A stretch of DNA of 7,881 nucleotides, from assembly GCA_030044035.1 (NCBI GenBank), contig JASHWN010000298.1, forward strand, positions 1-7,881, read 5' to 3'. This document shows, one piece after another, positions 7,663 through 7,881 of the stretch. The notes under the pieces are model-generated. The model did no database searches. It saw only the letters and a list, made by a program, of their open reading frames with translations, and was not told the origin of the DNA. This DNA comes from Xanthobacteraceae bacterium (GTDB lineage: Bacteria; Pseudomonadota; Alphaproteobacteria; Rhizobiales; Xanthobacteraceae). Made by a program: the position numbers and the translations under genes. Position 1 is the stretch's first letter, and each line of letters begins with the position of its first letter.

Positions 7663-7691
7663 GGCGTATTGTTTCAAGCTTGAATATTCAA
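7663..7691 (-). promoter_or_regulatory. Candidate operon promoter overlapping the palindromic operator
   Basis: On the minus strand TTGAAT (complement of 7686-7691) resembles a -35 box. It is followed after 17 nt by TACGCC (complement of 7663-7668) in the -10 position. The -35 is good and the -10 poor, so this is only a candidate. Its position is informative: the -35 lies inside the 28-bp palindrome, so a protein bound there would block RNA polymerase. Transcription would start roughly 35-45 nt before the ATG at 7617. Confidence 0.3.
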
Positions 7692-7699
7692 GTTTGAAA
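7672..7699. promoter_or_regulatory. 28-bp near-perfect palindrome, candidate MarR operator
   Basis: The two 14-nt halves, TTTCAAGCTTGAAT and ATTCAAGTTTGAAA, are reverse complements at 13 of 14 positions. Inside are three overlapping 12-bp palindromes: TTCAAGCTTGAA (7673-7684, perfect), TTGAATATTCAA (7680-7691, perfect) and TTCAAGTTTGAA (7687-7698, one mismatch), with centres 7 bp apart. It is AT-rich in an otherwise GC-rich window and lies between divergent genes. MarR proteins bind AT-rich inverted repeats of about 16-20 bp as dimers, so this site could take one or two dimers of the operon's own regulator, controlling the operon and possibly the plus-strand gene. The binding partner is inferred from context. 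Confidence 0.75.
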
Positions 7700-7813
7700 T
7701 TTTTCTACCGGCCGTGACCCCGACCGAGGGAAACGCCAAAAGTTGCGCCAACCTCGAATATCGTCTTGTATCGCTTGGCTTTTCCGCGCTTACCCCAGTC
7801 AGGAACCTTGTGC

Positions 7814-7881
7814 ATGAGCGGCAACCCGACGACCGTCGCTTCGGTGATCGCCAGCGACCTGACCGCCTACGGGGCGCGGCG
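7814..7881 (+). CDS. Start of a divergent gene, possibly a thiamine-diphosphate-dependent enzyme (partial)
   Basis: An ATG at 7814 with AGGA 9 nt upstream (7801-7804) opens a frame that stays open to the window's right edge, giving 22 complete codons. The visible stretch TVASVIASDLTAYGARR resembles the N-terminal helix of acetolactate-synthase-like thiamine-diphosphate enzymes, which typically read TVA-x-x-(I/L)-x-x-x-L-x-x-x-G-(V/A)-x-R before a V-F-G-(V/I)-P-G-G segment. The diagnostic segment lies outside the window, so the family call is tentative. The gene diverges from the catabolic operon across a 196-nt gap and could share its operator. No convincing -35/-10 pair was found between 7700 and 7813. 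Confidence 0.45.
   Translation, partial: MSGNPTTVASVIASDLTAYGAR

Noticed and set aside
5326..7677. A 20-residue N-terminal extension of the fused flavoenzyme starting at TTG 7677
   Set aside because: The TTG lies within the palindromic operator and the candidate promoter, and the Rossmann strand begins directly after ATG 7617, as is normal for this family.
1..7881. CRISPR array, tRNA/rRNA gene, or insertion sequence
   Set aside because: No regularly spaced direct repeats, no recognisable RNA gene sequence and no transposase-like protein were seen. The gaps not covered by genes are 109 and 196 nt and are described above.

Overview
This window comes from a GC-rich proteobacterial chromosome, most likely an alphaproteobacterium of the Bradyrhizobium/Rhodopseudomonas/Xanthobacteraceae type. 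That guess rests on strong G/C bias at third codon positions, Shine-Dalgarno-led overlapping genes, and a short palindromic repeat (cores ATTCCCGCG/CGCGGGAAT and CCGC-GAAA-GCGG) of a kind common in those genomes. The species cannot be named from the sequence alone.

Almost the whole window is one minus-strand catabolic operon. Its transcription order runs from high to low coordinates: a two-domain flavoprotein with an FAD monooxygenase fused to an old-yellow-enzyme reductase (5326-7617); a short-chain dehydrogenase (4560-5324); a MarR-family regulator (4066-4566); a crotonase-fold enoyl-CoA hydratase (3239-4069); an acyl-CoA dehydrogenase (2082-3236); and an aryl-CoA ligase of the 2-aminobenzoate/benzoate type (451-2079). 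After a 109-nt gap filled by a palindromic repeat pair comes a RidA-family protein (1-341, cut by the window edge). Neighbouring genes from 451 to 7617 overlap by 4-7 nt or are separated by 1-2 nt, so they are almost certainly co-transcribed and translationally coupled.

Together the genes fit the aerobic CoA-thioester route for 2-aminobenzoate (anthranilate), first described in Azoarcus evansii. The ligase makes 2-aminobenzoyl-CoA. The fused flavoenzyme hydroxylates and then reduces the ring to 2-amino-5-oxocyclohex-1-enecarboxyl-CoA. The dehydrogenase, hydratase and SDR would carry out beta-oxidation-like steps on the alicyclic ring. A RidA-family protein fits a pathway with an enamine intermediate, although this copy lacks the usual catalytic arginine. 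Salicylate (through salicylyl-CoA 5-hydroxylation) is the main alternative substrate. No thiolase, transporter or proven ring-opening enzyme is visible.

The region upstream of the operon (7618-7813) is a divergent control region. It carries a near-perfect 28-bp palindrome at 7672-7699, a good candidate operator for the operon's own MarR protein, and a 15-bp palindrome in the leader at 7636-7650. A plus-strand gene starts at 7814 and runs off the right edge. Its 22 visible residues resemble the start of a thiamine-diphosphate-dependent enzyme, but this is tentative.
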